Source: Acidobacteriota bacterium (lineage in GTDB: Bacteria > Acidobacteriota > Terriglobia > Terriglobales > Acidobacteriaceae). From it: a DNA stretch of 64,000 bases. The first letter of the stretch is position 1; every line of letters begins with the position of its first letter. The translations under genes and the position numbers were made by a program. The notes beneath the pieces were generated by a model, which was not told the DNA's origin, searched no databases, and worked only from the letters and a program-made list of their open reading frames with translations. Location: positions 1-64,000 of the forward strand of contig JAJZME010000058.1 of the NCBI GenBank assembly GCA_021803035.1, given 5' to 3'. Positions 1 through 8,904 of the stretch are shown here, piece by piece.

Positions 1-386
<386 letters not shown>

Positions 387-431
387 GCCTGATTGCCTCG
401 CGCGACCCGACGGAGGTCGGTGCGCGGGGCC

Positions 432-459
432 GTGTCCGGACCCTCGCGGGTCGGGACAC
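432..459 (-). other. rRNA leader hairpin
   Basis: The leader RNA upstream of 16S contains a strong hairpin: GTGTCC plus GACCC pairs with GGGTC plus GGACAC around a TCGC loop, with single-base bulges. It sits about 45 nt before the mature 16S 5' end. Structures here normally belong to the rRNA processing stem or leader; that role is inferred from position. Confidence 0.5.
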
Positions 460-522
460 CTTACCTTGTGAGATCGATCGAGCCAAACTCGACCGCCTCT
501 CACGACTGGCACGTTCAACCTG

Positions 523-534
523 TTGTCAAAGATC
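523..534 (-). promoter_or_regulatory. rrn boxA antitermination site
   Basis: On the minus strand this reads GATCTTTGACAA, which matches the boxA element of bacterial rRNA leaders (consensus near GNTCTTTGAAAA) that loads NusB/NusE antitermination factors. It lies about 140 nt upstream of the 16S start and downstream of the promoter at 673-701, the expected order for an rRNA operon. Confidence 0.7.
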
Positions 535-672
535 CTTACGGGTGATCCGCCTGGGCGGGACCCGTTGGGATCGAGGCCCCGACTTCTTCGTCAGGGTGTC
601 CTCGAACTTAATGCGCTGACTGGCTTTCCGCGCTACTTGCGCGCTCGCCAGCATTTTTGCGCGAACCTTTTA

Positions 673-701
673 ATATTACCGAACTCCTGCCCCTTTGTCA
701 A
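673..701 (-). promoter_or_regulatory. rRNA operon promoter
   Basis: On the minus strand a perfect -35 TTGACA (701-696) is followed by a 17-nt spacer and a -10 TAATAT (678-673). The order promoter, boxA, hairpin, 16S fits a ribosomal promoter, with the start of transcription about 280 nt from the mature 16S end. The stretch 702-1120 between this promoter and the next gene shows no convincing coding sequence. Confidence 0.7.
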
Positions 702-1120
702 GCATCGCGGGAGTCGATCCGTTTCACGCAGCGCCAAATTCAAAGATCGGCCAGCGAAGAGTCACTTTCGCCCGAGCCGATACGGCTCGCGGGAGATCAA
801 CTCCCGGGTCCTGCAATGGTTTGTTCTCTGTGGGATTCCCGACAGGGGTCCACGGCGCTTTTCTTACCTGGCCAGACCCAGCGAACCAGCTTCCCACTTC
901 CCTCTTCGGGCAGGCCACACGGCCACCGGGAGGCTCCACTGCTCATTCACAACTTTCAAAGAGTAGCATACGCCACCCTTCGGCGCAACAGGGAAACGGC
1001 TGCGCCGTACTTGCCCACTTGCAACTTGATGAGAATAGCAATGCGCGGCGACGAAAGCAAGCGCCTGCGGGCTGTGGAAGCCTGTGGAAAGCGTTGATTT
1101 CTGTGGGAAAGTCCACTTTT

Positions 1121-1810
1121 TTAGTGCCGGGGAATCAGACCGAGATCGGTAAAGCCATTCACGAAGTACTGCATGGCCAGGGCTACGAGCAGTAAACCCA
1201 TGATTCTGACCAGGATACGGATGCCGGTCTCACCCAGGACGCCGCGGACGCGGCCCGCGCCGGCCAGCACCCAGTAACTGACCAGCGCCGTAATGGTGAT
1301 GGAGCCCAGGATGGCGCCCATCTCCCAGTCCCAGAGCTTGGGCACCTGGCCCACCAGCACCATCACCGAGGAGATGGCGCCGGGGCCGGCGAGCATGGGA
1401 ATGCCCAGCGGCACGATGCCGGCATCTTCCTTGGCCGTGGCCTCTTCGGTGTCGCCGGTGGTCTCCTGCGTGGGCGAGCGGCGCGCCTCCAACATGTCCA
1501 GGCCGATGAGCAGCAGGATCAGGCCGCCGGCGACTTCAAAGGCTGGCAGCGTGATACCGAACATGCGGAAGATGAGCTGGCCGGCCACGGCGAAGCTGGT
1601 GAGCACGATGTAACAGGTGATGGCGCCCTTGCGCGCCATGCGCCGGCGCCGCGCCGCGTCGGCGTGTTGCGTGATGGCCAGAAATGAGGGGATGGCCGCC
1701 AGGGGATCGACCAGGAAGAAGATCGAACTGAGCGCCAGCACCGAGAAGCGCACGATGGGCGCCTGGCTCAGCTCGGAGAAAGCGGTCGCGGCAGGGTTGT
1801 TGAGGAGCAC
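1121..1810 (-). CDS. MarC family integral membrane protein
   Basis: A 229-residue protein of the MarC/UPF0056 family. These are six-helix inner-membrane proteins of unresolved transport function; the old link to multiple antibiotic resistance in E. coli was not supported later. Visible signs are the N-terminal helix with IFFLVDPLAAIP, a second half beginning PLGIPMLAGPGAISSVMVL (the family's typical PxxxGPG repeat) and a C-terminal helix ending AMQYFVNGF. The two halves are linked by a charged, Glu/Thr-rich loop at about residues 108-130. It is divergent from mtaB with only about 100 bp between starts, and lies next to the rRNA promoter region without an obvious functional link. The family call is firm; the role is unknown. 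Confidence 0.9.
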   Translation of the reverse strand: MLLNNPAATAFSELSQAPIVRFSVLALSSIFFLVDPLAAIPSFLAITQHADAARRRRMARKGAITCYIVLTSFAVAGQLIFRMFGITLPAFEVAGGLILLLIGLDMLEARRSPTQETTGDTEEATAKEDAGIVPLGIPMLAGPGAISSVMVLVGQVPKLWDWEMGAILGSITITALVSYWVLAGAGRVRGVLGETGIRILVRIMGLLLVALAMQYFVNGFTDLGLIPRH

Positions 1811-1909
1811 GTAATGAGGCTAGTACATTTGCCTTCCGCCCGCCAGCGGATTCAGGCGCGGGCAGGTGGCTGGAGGCCGCGGCAGCAAGGCAGGTTCTAC
1901 ACTGGATCC

Positions 1910-3313
1910 ATGCCGGGATTTCACATCGAGCACTTCGGCTGCCGGGCTGCGCGCGCCGACGGCGAGGCGGTGGGCAGCCGTCTGCGCGCCGCGGGCCACC
2001 GCGCGTTGCGGGCCGCGGAGGCCGATGTGATCGTGGTGAATACGTGCAGCGTGACGGCGGAGGCCGATCGCGCCGCGCGCGCCTACATTCGCCGCGCGCA
2101 TCGGCTGAACCCAAAGGCGCACATCGTGATCACCGGCTGCTACGCGCAACGCGCTCCGGACGAGTTGGCGGGGCTGGCCGGCGTGGCGGCCGTGGTGGGC
2201 AACAGCCATAAGGCCCTGGCGCCGGAGATCGCTCTCGCACTGGCCGGCGGCGAAGATTTACGTGAGCTGGCTGCAACGCCGGGGCTGGTTCCGGTTGCAT
2301 CGCTTCTTGCCGGCGCAGGCAAGGCGCCAGCGTGGGTGGATGAGCAGTTCGCGCACTCCTTCATCGAAGAGGCGCATCTGGCGCCGGGCGAGCAGACGCG
2401 CCCCAACCTCAAGATTCAGGAGGGATGCGGCAACCGCTGCACCTTCTGCGTGATCCCCCAGACGCGCGGACCGTCGAGGAGCCTGCCTCATGCGGCGGTT
2501 ATCGGGCGGGTGGAAGAGTTCGTTGCAGCCGGAGGCAATGAGCTGGTGCTTTCCGGAATCAACCTGGGCCGCTGGGGCCGGGAGTTGCCCGCGCAAGCCG
2601 GCGCGCCGCGGACGACGCTGGCCGGACTGGTTGGCCAGATTTTGACCGGGACGAGCCTGCCGCGGTTAAGGCTGAGCTCGATTGAGCCCATGGACTGGGA
2701 CGCGGAGCTGATTGGCCTGGTGCGGGAGTTCGGCGGCGGGCGGCTGGCGCGGCATGCACACTTGCCGCTGCAATCCGGATCCGATGCCGTGCTGCGGAGA
2801 ATGCACCGCCGCTACCGGCCCTGGCACTACGCGGACAAAGTTGCGGCGCTGGCCAACGCGGCGGGCGCGGACCTGACGCTCGGCGCGGACGTGATGGTTG
2901 GCTTTCCCGGCGAAACCGGCGCGGAGTTTGAAGAGACTTTGGAATTTGTCCGCGCGCTGCCCTTCGGCTATTTGCATCTGTTTCCGTTTTCGCCGCGGCC
3001 CGGAACGCCGGGCTGGGCGCTGCAGGCCGCGGCGCCGGTTGCGGCTGAAGCAGTGGAAGCGCGCATGGCCGCGCTGCGCGCACTGGCGGCCGAAAAAACC
3101 CTCGCGCACCGCCGGCGCTTCCTGGGCCGCACGCTGGACGCCATCACGCTGCACACGCCCGCGCCGCTGGCCGCCCGCGGACGCACCGCCGCGCTGACGG
3201 AGAACTTTCTGCCGGTCGAGCTGGAGGGCCTTCTGCCGGCCAATCGGCTGGTCCGCGTGCACGCCGCCAGCCTGACCGCCGACGCCGCGCTGGTCTGCCA
3301 GCTCTCAGCTTGA
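1910..3313 (+). CDS. mtaB: tRNA t6A37 methylthiotransferase MtaB
   Basis: A 467-residue radical-SAM methylthiotransferase predicted to convert t6A at tRNA position 37 to ms2t6A. The N-terminal UPF0004 domain shows its three cysteines in HFGCRAARADGE, VNTCSVT and TGCYAQR, which bind the auxiliary iron-sulfur cluster. The radical-SAM triad is GCGNRCTFC, with Cys173, Cys177 and Cys180 from the chosen start. The C-terminal part carries a TRAM-like region. An open frame extends back to 1814, but the homologous protein starts at MPGFHIEHFGC, so ATG 1910 was chosen. A TACACT hexamer ends 6 nt before this ATG, so a leaderless transcript is possible. MtaB is preferred over MiaB or RimO from the N-terminal and central motifs; the exact tRNA substrate is inferred. 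Confidence 0.88.
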   Translation: MPGFHIEHFGCRAARADGEAVGSRLRAAGHRALRAAEADVIVVNTCSVTAEADRAARAYIRRAHRLNPKAHIVITGCYAQRAPDELAGLAGVAAVVGNSHKALAPEIALALAGGEDLRELAATPGLVPVASLLAGAGKAPAWVDEQFAHSFIEEAHLAPGEQTRPNLKIQEGCGNRCTFCVIPQTRGPSRSLPHAAVIGRVEEFVAAGGNELVLSGINLGRWGRELPAQAGAPRTTLAGLVGQILTGTSLPRLRLSSIEPMDWDAELIGLVREFGGGRLARHAHLPLQSGSDAVLRRMHRRYRPWHYADKVAALANAAGADLTLGADVMVGFPGETGAEFEETLEFVRALPFGYLHLFPFSPRPGTPGWALQAAAPVAAEAVEARMAALRALAAEKTLAHRRRFLGRTLDAITLHTPAPLAARGRTAALTENFLPVELEGLLPANRLVRVHAASLTADAALVCQLSA

Positions 3314-3425
3314 TGGCAGAAAGCCTGCTTTCGCCGGCGCACGAAGGAGACGGTTCTTGCCGGCGCGAATACGCCGCTCGAAAAGCCATGACTTGCACAA
3401 ACGAAGCGGAATTTAGCCGCTTGGC

Positions 3426-3977
3426 TTAGCGGTAAGCCTTATCGTCGACCCCGGCCAGGTTGGTTCCGTTCATGACGCCGATGGTGACGATGGCGAAGGT
3501 AAATACCTGCGTTCCCGGCTCCAGGTGGCCTGCGATCACTCGTTTCGGCGTGGCCAGCGTGATGTGGGCGTGCACTCGTCCATCGATGACATAGCCGTTC
3601 ATGCTCACGATGTCGGCGGGCTGGGTGGGATCCTTCTCAAAGGTGTTGTATGAAGGAAAGGTGCGGTTGGAAACCTGATGCACTTCGTAACCGCGCACCG
3701 AGCCGATGCCGGCAAGGATGACGCCGTTGCGGATATCGTCCTTCTTGACTTCCTCTTGAATGCATTTGAGCAGGTCCGTCTTGTACTTCATGCGAAGAAT
3801 CGCAATCCGGTCAAAGTGGCCGGTCAGCGTGTAGACATCGGGAACCAGAGGGCTGTTCGGCTTGGAATCGTCCTTGGGGTTCTTTGACCGGTTGACGATC
3901 GTCCACTGCGTCTCCTGGGCGGCAGCGACGGTCGCCGCAAGCAGTAATCCAAGAACCAATGCGGTGCGGAGTTTCAT
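3426..3977 (-). CDS. Secreted PPC (DUF296) domain protein
   Basis: A 183-residue protein with a signal peptide (MKLRTALVLGLLLAATVAAAQ) followed by a PPC/DUF296 domain. The domain is recognisable from GVILAGIGSVRGYEV, the paired histidines in GRVHAHITLA and the end GTQVFTFAIVTIG. The fold was first described in plant AT-hook proteins; bacterial stand-alone members have no settled biochemical role, and an exported copy is unusual. The start at 3977 is fixed by AGGAGG six bases upstream of ATGAAA; longer frames back to 4058 lack support. It is the last gene of the minus-strand pectin cluster, 77 bp after a GH28 gene, so it may be a lectin-like or binding accessory protein. That role is inference. 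Confidence 0.75.
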   Translation of the reverse strand: MKLRTALVLGLLLAATVAAAQETQWTIVNRSKNPKDDSKPNSPLVPDVYTLTGHFDRIAILRMKYKTDLLKCIQEEVKKDDIRNGVILAGIGSVRGYEVHQVSNRTFPSYNTFEKDPTQPADIVSMNGYVIDGRVHAHITLATPKRVIAGHLEPGTQVFTFAIVTIGVMNGTNLAGVDDKAYR

Positions 3978-4054
3978 CATCATCCTCCTGTTGCGTGTTG
4001 GCGAGCTTGGCAAAGTTGGCGATTCCTGCAGAGATGGTAGCAGCATGTGCCGGG

Positions 4055-5665
4055 TCATCTTGTGACCGGGGACTGCGCCGCGGGCGCGGCCGCGAACGGC
4101 TCGCGCGCGTTAGCCAGCAGGTTGCCGCTCTTGAGCAGGGTCTTCAACTCCGCCGGGCTGGCACTGAGAAAGACGCCCGTGCCTGGAAATGCCCTGCAGT
4201 TGCGCACGATTGCGCCGGGCGAGCTCTGCAGATGAATCACCGGCGTGCCGGCCAGCGGCTTGCGCGTGCTCAGATTGTCCAGCTCCAGGTTGGTGGAGTG
4301 CTGGATTTGAAAGGCCGGGCCGGACGCCGGCTCAAGCTGGATGTTGCGCAACTCCAGATCGTCGGTAAAGTTGGCCCGCAAGCCGACCTGTCCGCTGCCC
4401 ATCACATTGTGGACATGGAGCCCTTTGATGGGCATCTCCGGCAGCCCGTAGATGTCAATCAGCTTTTTAGCTCCGTCGATGGTGACGTTGCTGACGGCGA
4501 TGTTGCGCAAGATTGGCGTGCCGACCGTGACCGGCTGGGGCTGGGTAGGCGACTCGCCTTCCATGACATAGTAGTCGGTCACCACAATGGCCGTGCCGAC
4601 GTTGCGCATGGTCCAGTTGTCGAAGCGCACGTCTTCGACCACGCCGCCGCGGCCGCGCCGGCTCTTGATGCGGATTCCGTTCTCGGTATCAACCGCCGTG
4701 ATGTTGCTGGCCACAAGGTTGCGGACGTCGCCCGACATCTCGCTGCCGATGGTCACCGCGCCGTGCGCGTGATGCACGGTGCAGTTGGTGATGGTGATGT
4801 CTTCGCTGGGCCGGCCGACACGCCGGCCGTCGGGACCTTTGCCCGACTTGATCACAATGCCGTCGTCGCCGGTGTCGATGTAGTCGTTGGCGATGCGGAT
4901 GAAGCGGCTGGAGTCCACCACGATACCGTCGGTGTTGACGCCGGGGTAGGTCTCGATCACCATGTTCTCCACGTCCGCGTTTTCCGTGTAGAGCAGGTGC
5001 ACGGTCCACATGGGCGAGCCCATGATGCGAAGACCTTCGATCAGCACGTTCTTGCAGTTCATGAAGCGGATGAATGAAGGACGCAGCTCGGCCGCGGCGG
5101 CCAGATACTCGGCGCGCGTGGGGCGCCCATTGGCGTTCAGTATATGCAGCAGCTTCTCCCAGGCCATGCCGTTGGCGCTGCCCGGATTGGCGGCCGTGGG
5201 CATGATGCGCGGATGCAGCTTCATCCACGCCGCGTTGCTGCTGATGAGCGTGCCCCGGCCTTCGACAGCCACGTTCTCGAGATTGTGTCCACCGATCAGC
5301 GGCATCGGCGTCGGCGTCGCGATGCCCTGCTGCCGGCCCGGCGTGAAGGGCAGCTTCATGGCCGGAAAGCGGATGGTGGCGCCCGCGCCGATATAGAGCG
5401 TGAGATTGCTGACCATCTGGATCGGTCCGGAGACGTAGTTGCCCGCCGGCACGTAGACCGTGCCGCCGCCCGCCTTGGCCGCCGCGGCAATGGCAGCGCG
5501 GAAGGCCGCCGTCGCCATGGCCGAGCCGTCGTTACGCGCCCCGTAGTCAAGCACATTAAAGACAGGTCCCTTGCCGCCTGCGGGCGGATAGGCCGCGCCG
5601 TGCGCTGACATCGAAAAGGCGAGAAGGGCCGTTGGCAATAAGGTGAAACGCAATCTCAAGCGCAT
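4055..5665 (-). CDS. GH28 polygalacturonase-type glycosidase (copy 1)
   Basis: A 536-residue secreted enzyme of glycoside hydrolase family 28, which cleaves galacturonan or rhamnogalacturonan from pectin with a right-handed beta-helix. It has a signal peptide (about residues 1-24, ending SMSAHGA). Family motifs in order are FNVLDYGARNDG with the N-terminal cap, the catalytic region NTDGIVVD and DTGDDGIVIKSG (three Asp), AHGAVTIGSE, and RIKSRRGRGG, which holds the substrate-binding Arg and Lys. It is closely similar along its length to the enzyme at 7256-8848. A TTGACA/operator/TACCAT promoter lies at 5814-5843, so it can be transcribed apart from the upstream MFS gene. Endo versus exo action and exact substrate cannot be read from the sequence. 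Confidence 0.93.
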   Translation of the reverse strand: MRLRLRFTLLPTALLAFSMSAHGAAYPPAGGKGPVFNVLDYGARNDGSAMATAAFRAAIAAAAKAGGGTVYVPAGNYVSGPIQMVSNLTLYIGAGATIRFPAMKLPFTPGRQQGIATPTPMPLIGGHNLENVAVEGRGTLISSNAAWMKLHPRIMPTAANPGSANGMAWEKLLHILNANGRPTRAEYLAAAAELRPSFIRFMNCKNVLIEGLRIMGSPMWTVHLLYTENADVENMVIETYPGVNTDGIVVDSSRFIRIANDYIDTGDDGIVIKSGKGPDGRRVGRPSEDITITNCTVHHAHGAVTIGSEMSGDVRNLVASNITAVDTENGIRIKSRRGRGGVVEDVRFDNWTMRNVGTAIVVTDYYVMEGESPTQPQPVTVGTPILRNIAVSNVTIDGAKKLIDIYGLPEMPIKGLHVHNVMGSGQVGLRANFTDDLELRNIQLEPASGPAFQIQHSTNLELDNLSTRKPLAGTPVIHLQSSPGAIVRNCRAFPGTGVFLSASPAELKTLLKSGNLLANAREPFAAAPAAQSPVTR

Positions 5666-5813
5666 AGGTGAGCGATCTCCAGTTGAGGCTTTGTGCCGGC
5701 CCGGCTCCCGGCCTTCGGCGCATCAGCCGATCCTCGAGTCTGCCGGTCATCCGGCCTGAAAGTCAGCGAAAGCCGCCGGCGCAAAAGGATATGTAGATCT
5801 TCGAACGTAGGGA

Positions 5814-5843
5814 ATGGTAAAAAGATCAGACCAATGCTGTCAA
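5814..5843 (-). promoter_or_regulatory. Promoter with GntR-type operator for GH28/PPC genes
   Basis: On the minus strand: TTGACA (5843-5838), 4 nt, then TGGTCTGATCT (5833-5823), then TACCAT (5819-5814), with 18 nt between the two hexamers. The spacing and both hexamers are identical to the promoter at 9798-9827. The operator half TGGT is intact and the other half is degenerate compared with WGGTNNNACCA. It should drive the GH28 gene at 5665 and the PPC gene. The rest of the 270-bp gap holds nothing else recognisable. Confidence 0.6.
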
Positions 5844-5935
5844 GCGGATCCTTGCTCCCTTCTGAGTGGCGTTCGCACCCATGAGCGCCTCGCCAATGCC
5901 GCGACAACATGCGGCCTTGCAGGGAGCAGCATGGA

Positions 5936-7201
5936 TCAGGAAGCGATGCTGTAACCCGCCAGGTTCCATTGCACAGGCTCCACGCGGCGCACCAGCAGCG
6001 CCCAGAAAAACGCGCCCGCAAGAGCAACGGCGCCGGTCACCACGAAGGCCAGCCGCGAACTGCCATCAATCTGAACAATGAGTCCCGCGGCCCACGGAGC
6101 GGCAATACCCGACAGATTGGCAATTCCGTTTTGCAGGCTGGTCCATCTGCCGGCGATGACGGGGCCGGCGAGCGTCTGGCTGATGGCCCAGTGATTGGAG
6201 GCAAAGGCTCCATAGCCGACGCTGGCCACGGCCATGACGCCGAGCGAAAGGGGCAGGTTGTGGTGCACGAAGGCGAGTCCGATCAGGCTTGAGGCGACGG
6301 TGAGGCCGCCCACCACGATGGACAGGCGAACCCGGGTTGGCGAAGCGCCGCGGGCGATCAGCCGGTCCGAGATCCATCCTGTGACTGTAGTCGTGATGGC
6401 AATCAGCAGGAAGATTGCCGACGTCAGCCGTGCCATGGAGCCGATGGACAGGCCCTGCTCGCGGACCAGATAAATCGGCAGCCACGACAGAAGGTAGTAG
6501 AAGAAGTAATTGCCGCAGAAGTGGCCAAGGAATGTTCCCCAGGCGCGGCGCATGCGAAGGAGCTTGCGGAAAGAAGGCAGCGGCGCAGCGCCCGGAGCCG
6601 GCATCTTGCGCTCGTAGCGCGGCATGACTTTCAGCCAGGGAACGAGCCAGAGCAAGCCGCCCGCGCCCAGCGCGATGAACAGCATGCGCCAGCCGACATG
6701 CACCAGCAGCAGGCCGCCCACCAGAGCACCGGCCGCGGGGCCGATTTTGGTTCCGGCATCAATGAGAGCGTTGGCCTTGCCGCGCTGCTCCTGAGGCAGC
6801 TCCACGAAGACGCGCGAGTAGCATGGATAGGCCACCGACTCGCCGGCGCCCAAAAGAAGCAGCGCCAAAAACAGAGTGACAAAACTCGACATCAATCCGG
6901 TGAGGACGGTAGCCCCGCACCAGAGAACGTAGCCGCCTGCCATGACCAGGCCCACGGGAAATCGATCGGCAAACCAGCCCGCTATACCGAATAACTGAAA
7001 GAGGGAATACGTCCAGAAGAAGGCTGACAGCAACGTCCCGATTTGCACTGAGGAGAGCGACAGCTGATGCTGAACTACAGACGCCGCGATGGAAAGGTTG
7101 CTGCGATCGACGTAGTTGATAATGACCGAGATGACGAGAAGTACAACGATCGTCCATTGCCGCCGCGACATCTTCATCGGGATGGGATGAGTAGCTTCCA
7201 T
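5936..7201 (-). CDS. MFS transporter, ACS/ExuT-like (hexuronate-type)
   Basis: A 421-residue, 12-helix major facilitator of the anion:cation symporter group, to which the hexuronate importer ExuT belongs. The first helix carries INYVDRSNLSIAA, the ACS-type signature; the loop after helix 2 has GWFADRFPVG; helix 4-5 has GAGESVAYPCYSRVF followed by RGKANALIDAGTKIGPAAG. The second half begins near LRMRRAWGTFLGHFCGNYFFYYLLSWLP. It lies between two GH28 genes on the same strand, 54 bp after the upstream one, so uptake of galacturonate or a galacturonate-containing oligomer is the natural reading. Substrate is inference from context. Starts at Met9 or Met11 are also possible. Confidence 0.88.
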   Translation of the reverse strand: MEATHPIPMKMSRRQWTIVVLLVISVIINYVDRSNLSIAASVVQHQLSLSSVQIGTLLSAFFWTYSLFQLFGIAGWFADRFPVGLVMAGGYVLWCGATVLTGLMSSFVTLFLALLLLGAGESVAYPCYSRVFVELPQEQRGKANALIDAGTKIGPAAGALVGGLLLVHVGWRMLFIALGAGGLLWLVPWLKVMPRYERKMPAPGAAPLPSFRKLLRMRRAWGTFLGHFCGNYFFYYLLSWLPIYLVREQGLSIGSMARLTSAIFLLIAITTTVTGWISDRLIARGASPTRVRLSIVVGGLTVASSLIGLAFVHHNLPLSLGVMAVASVGYGAFASNHWAISQTLAGPVIAGRWTSLQNGIANLSGIAAPWAAGLIVQIDGSSRLAFVVTGAVALAGAFFWALLVRRVEPVQWNLAGYSIAS

Positions 7202-7255
7202 TTCCTCGCCCTTACGGGACTCTGCGTTGCGCTGACGAGCGGCGGCGTGCTGTGC

Positions 7256-8848
7256 TTAGTTGCTTTGCATCGGGACTTTGGCGTTCTTCAGTATGTCACC
7301 GGAAAGCTGGAGAGTGCGTTTTTCATTCGGAGTGGTGGACAGAAAGACGTCCGTTCCCGGAAATGCATGACTGTCTTCGAGAATCGCTCCCGGGCTTGCC
7401 GTAAGCCGGAGGACGGGCGATCCCGCTGCGGGATCTCTGGATGAGATGCCGTCCAGAAGCAGGTTGGAGGCGGTGGCGATGGCAAAGGCCGGGCCGGTTT
7501 CCGGATTGATCTGCAGGTGGCGCAGTTCCATCGCATTGGTGTGGGCGGCGATAAGGCCGCGCTTGCCGGAGCCGAGAATGTCCATCAAGTGCAGGCCGGT
7601 GATGGGCATCTCCGGAAGCCCTTCAATGTTGACCACGGCCCTGGTGGCATGGCTTATGGTTACGTTGCTGATGGCGATATTGCGAAAGACGGGCGTGCGG
7701 ATCGACACCGGCTCTTCTTTTGTAGGCGCCTCGCCGCCCATAATGTAGTAGCAGGTTACAACGATGCCGGTGCCGACGTGCTCCATGGTCCAGTTATCGA
7801 AGCGGAGATCTTCAATGACGCCGCCGCGGCCCCGGCGGCTCTTGACGCGAATGCCGCGCTCCGTGCCGACCGCGGTAATGTTGCTCGCCACCACGTTACG
7901 GATGCCGCCGGCGGTCTCGCTGCCGATGACCACCGCGCCGTGAGCGTGGTGCACCGTGCAGTTGGTAATGGCGACATCCTCGCTGGGGCGATTCACGCGC
8001 AAGCCGTCGGCGCCTTTGCCGGATTTGATGACGATGCCGTCGTCGCCGGTATCGATGTAATCGTTTGAGATGCGCACAAAGCGGCTGGAATCGACCACAA
8101 TTCCATTGGCGTGCGCTCCGGGATACGACTGCTCGATGACATTGTTGACCGTGGCGTTTTGCGAGTAGAGCAGATGCACGACAAACGCCGGCCCGCCGAT
8201 GATGCGGATGTTCTGGATCAGGATATTCTTCGCATTCATGAAGCACAGAACATCGGGGCGAAGTTCCTTCGCTGCGGCCAGATACTCCGCCTGCGTGACG
8301 GGCTGGTTGGCGTTCAGCGCCTTGAGCAGATGCTCCCAGGCGGGGCCGTTTGCGTTTCCTGATTGATTGCGAACCGGTGGCCCGTACGCATCCGCCCACG
8401 CCTGAAAATCGCCGGTTTGAAGAATGCCGCGCCCGGTGACCGTAACGTTCGTCACATCATGACCGCCAATGAGCGGCATGGGAACCAGCGCGTCGACGCC
8501 GAGATATCGCCCCTTCACGAATGGAAGCGGAGCGACCGGGAACACGATTCTGGCTCCCGCGCCCACATCGAGAGTCATATTGCTGTAAAGCTCGATGGGC
8601 CCGGAAACATATCTTCCCGCAGGCGCATAGATGGTTCCACCGCCGGCCATCTTTGCCGCCTCAATGGCTTTGCGGAACGCTTCAGTCGATGGCGCGGAGC
8701 CATCCTTGTGCGCTCCGTAGTCGAGGATGTTGAAGACCGGCCTGCCCGAGACAGGCGCCTGGGCGTTGGCCGCCGGGGCAAAGTACAACGCGAAGAAAAT
8801 TCCACATGATGCAAGCGCGCTGGCCAAAGATCGGCAATGCGGGTTCAC
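7256..8848 (-). CDS. GH28 polygalacturonase-type glycosidase (copy 2)
   Basis: A 530-residue secreted GH28 enzyme, a paralogue of the product of 4055-5665. It has a signal peptide ending about PAANAQA, the opening block FNILDYGAHKDGSAPST, and the catalytic core HANGIVVDSSRF, DTGDDGIVIKSGKG, AHGAVVIGSETAGG and RVKSRRGRGG. The NTDG motif of copy 1 is HANG here: the first of the three usual catalytic-site aspartates is replaced by Ala while the DTGDDG pair is intact. This suggests altered specificity or activity rather than a plain duplicate. It is 56 bp after the cupin gene and 54 bp before the transporter gene, so it belongs to the operon starting at 9543. Confidence 0.92.
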   Translation of the reverse strand: MNPHCRSLASALASCGIFFALYFAPAANAQAPVSGRPVFNILDYGAHKDGSAPSTEAFRKAIEAAKMAGGGTIYAPAGRYVSGPIELYSNMTLDVGAGARIVFPVAPLPFVKGRYLGVDALVPMPLIGGHDVTNVTVTGRGILQTGDFQAWADAYGPPVRNQSGNANGPAWEHLLKALNANQPVTQAEYLAAAKELRPDVLCFMNAKNILIQNIRIIGGPAFVVHLLYSQNATVNNVIEQSYPGAHANGIVVDSSRFVRISNDYIDTGDDGIVIKSGKGADGLRVNRPSEDVAITNCTVHHAHGAVVIGSETAGGIRNVVASNITAVGTERGIRVKSRRGRGGVIEDLRFDNWTMEHVGTGIVVTCYYIMGGEAPTKEEPVSIRTPVFRNIAISNVTISHATRAVVNIEGLPEMPITGLHLMDILGSGKRGLIAAHTNAMELRHLQINPETGPAFAIATASNLLLDGISSRDPAAGSPVLRLTASPGAILEDSHAFPGTDVFLSTTPNEKRTLQLSGDILKNAKVPMQSN

Positions 8849-8904
8849 TTTTGTTCCTCTCCCATCTCATGCACGGATTGGGCGCGTCTGCCAGAGACAC
8901 GGAG

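Noticed and set aside
953..963. A second boxA-like CTCTTTGAAAG on the minus strand
   Set aside because: It lies upstream of the identified rRNA promoter and no second promoter was found above it.
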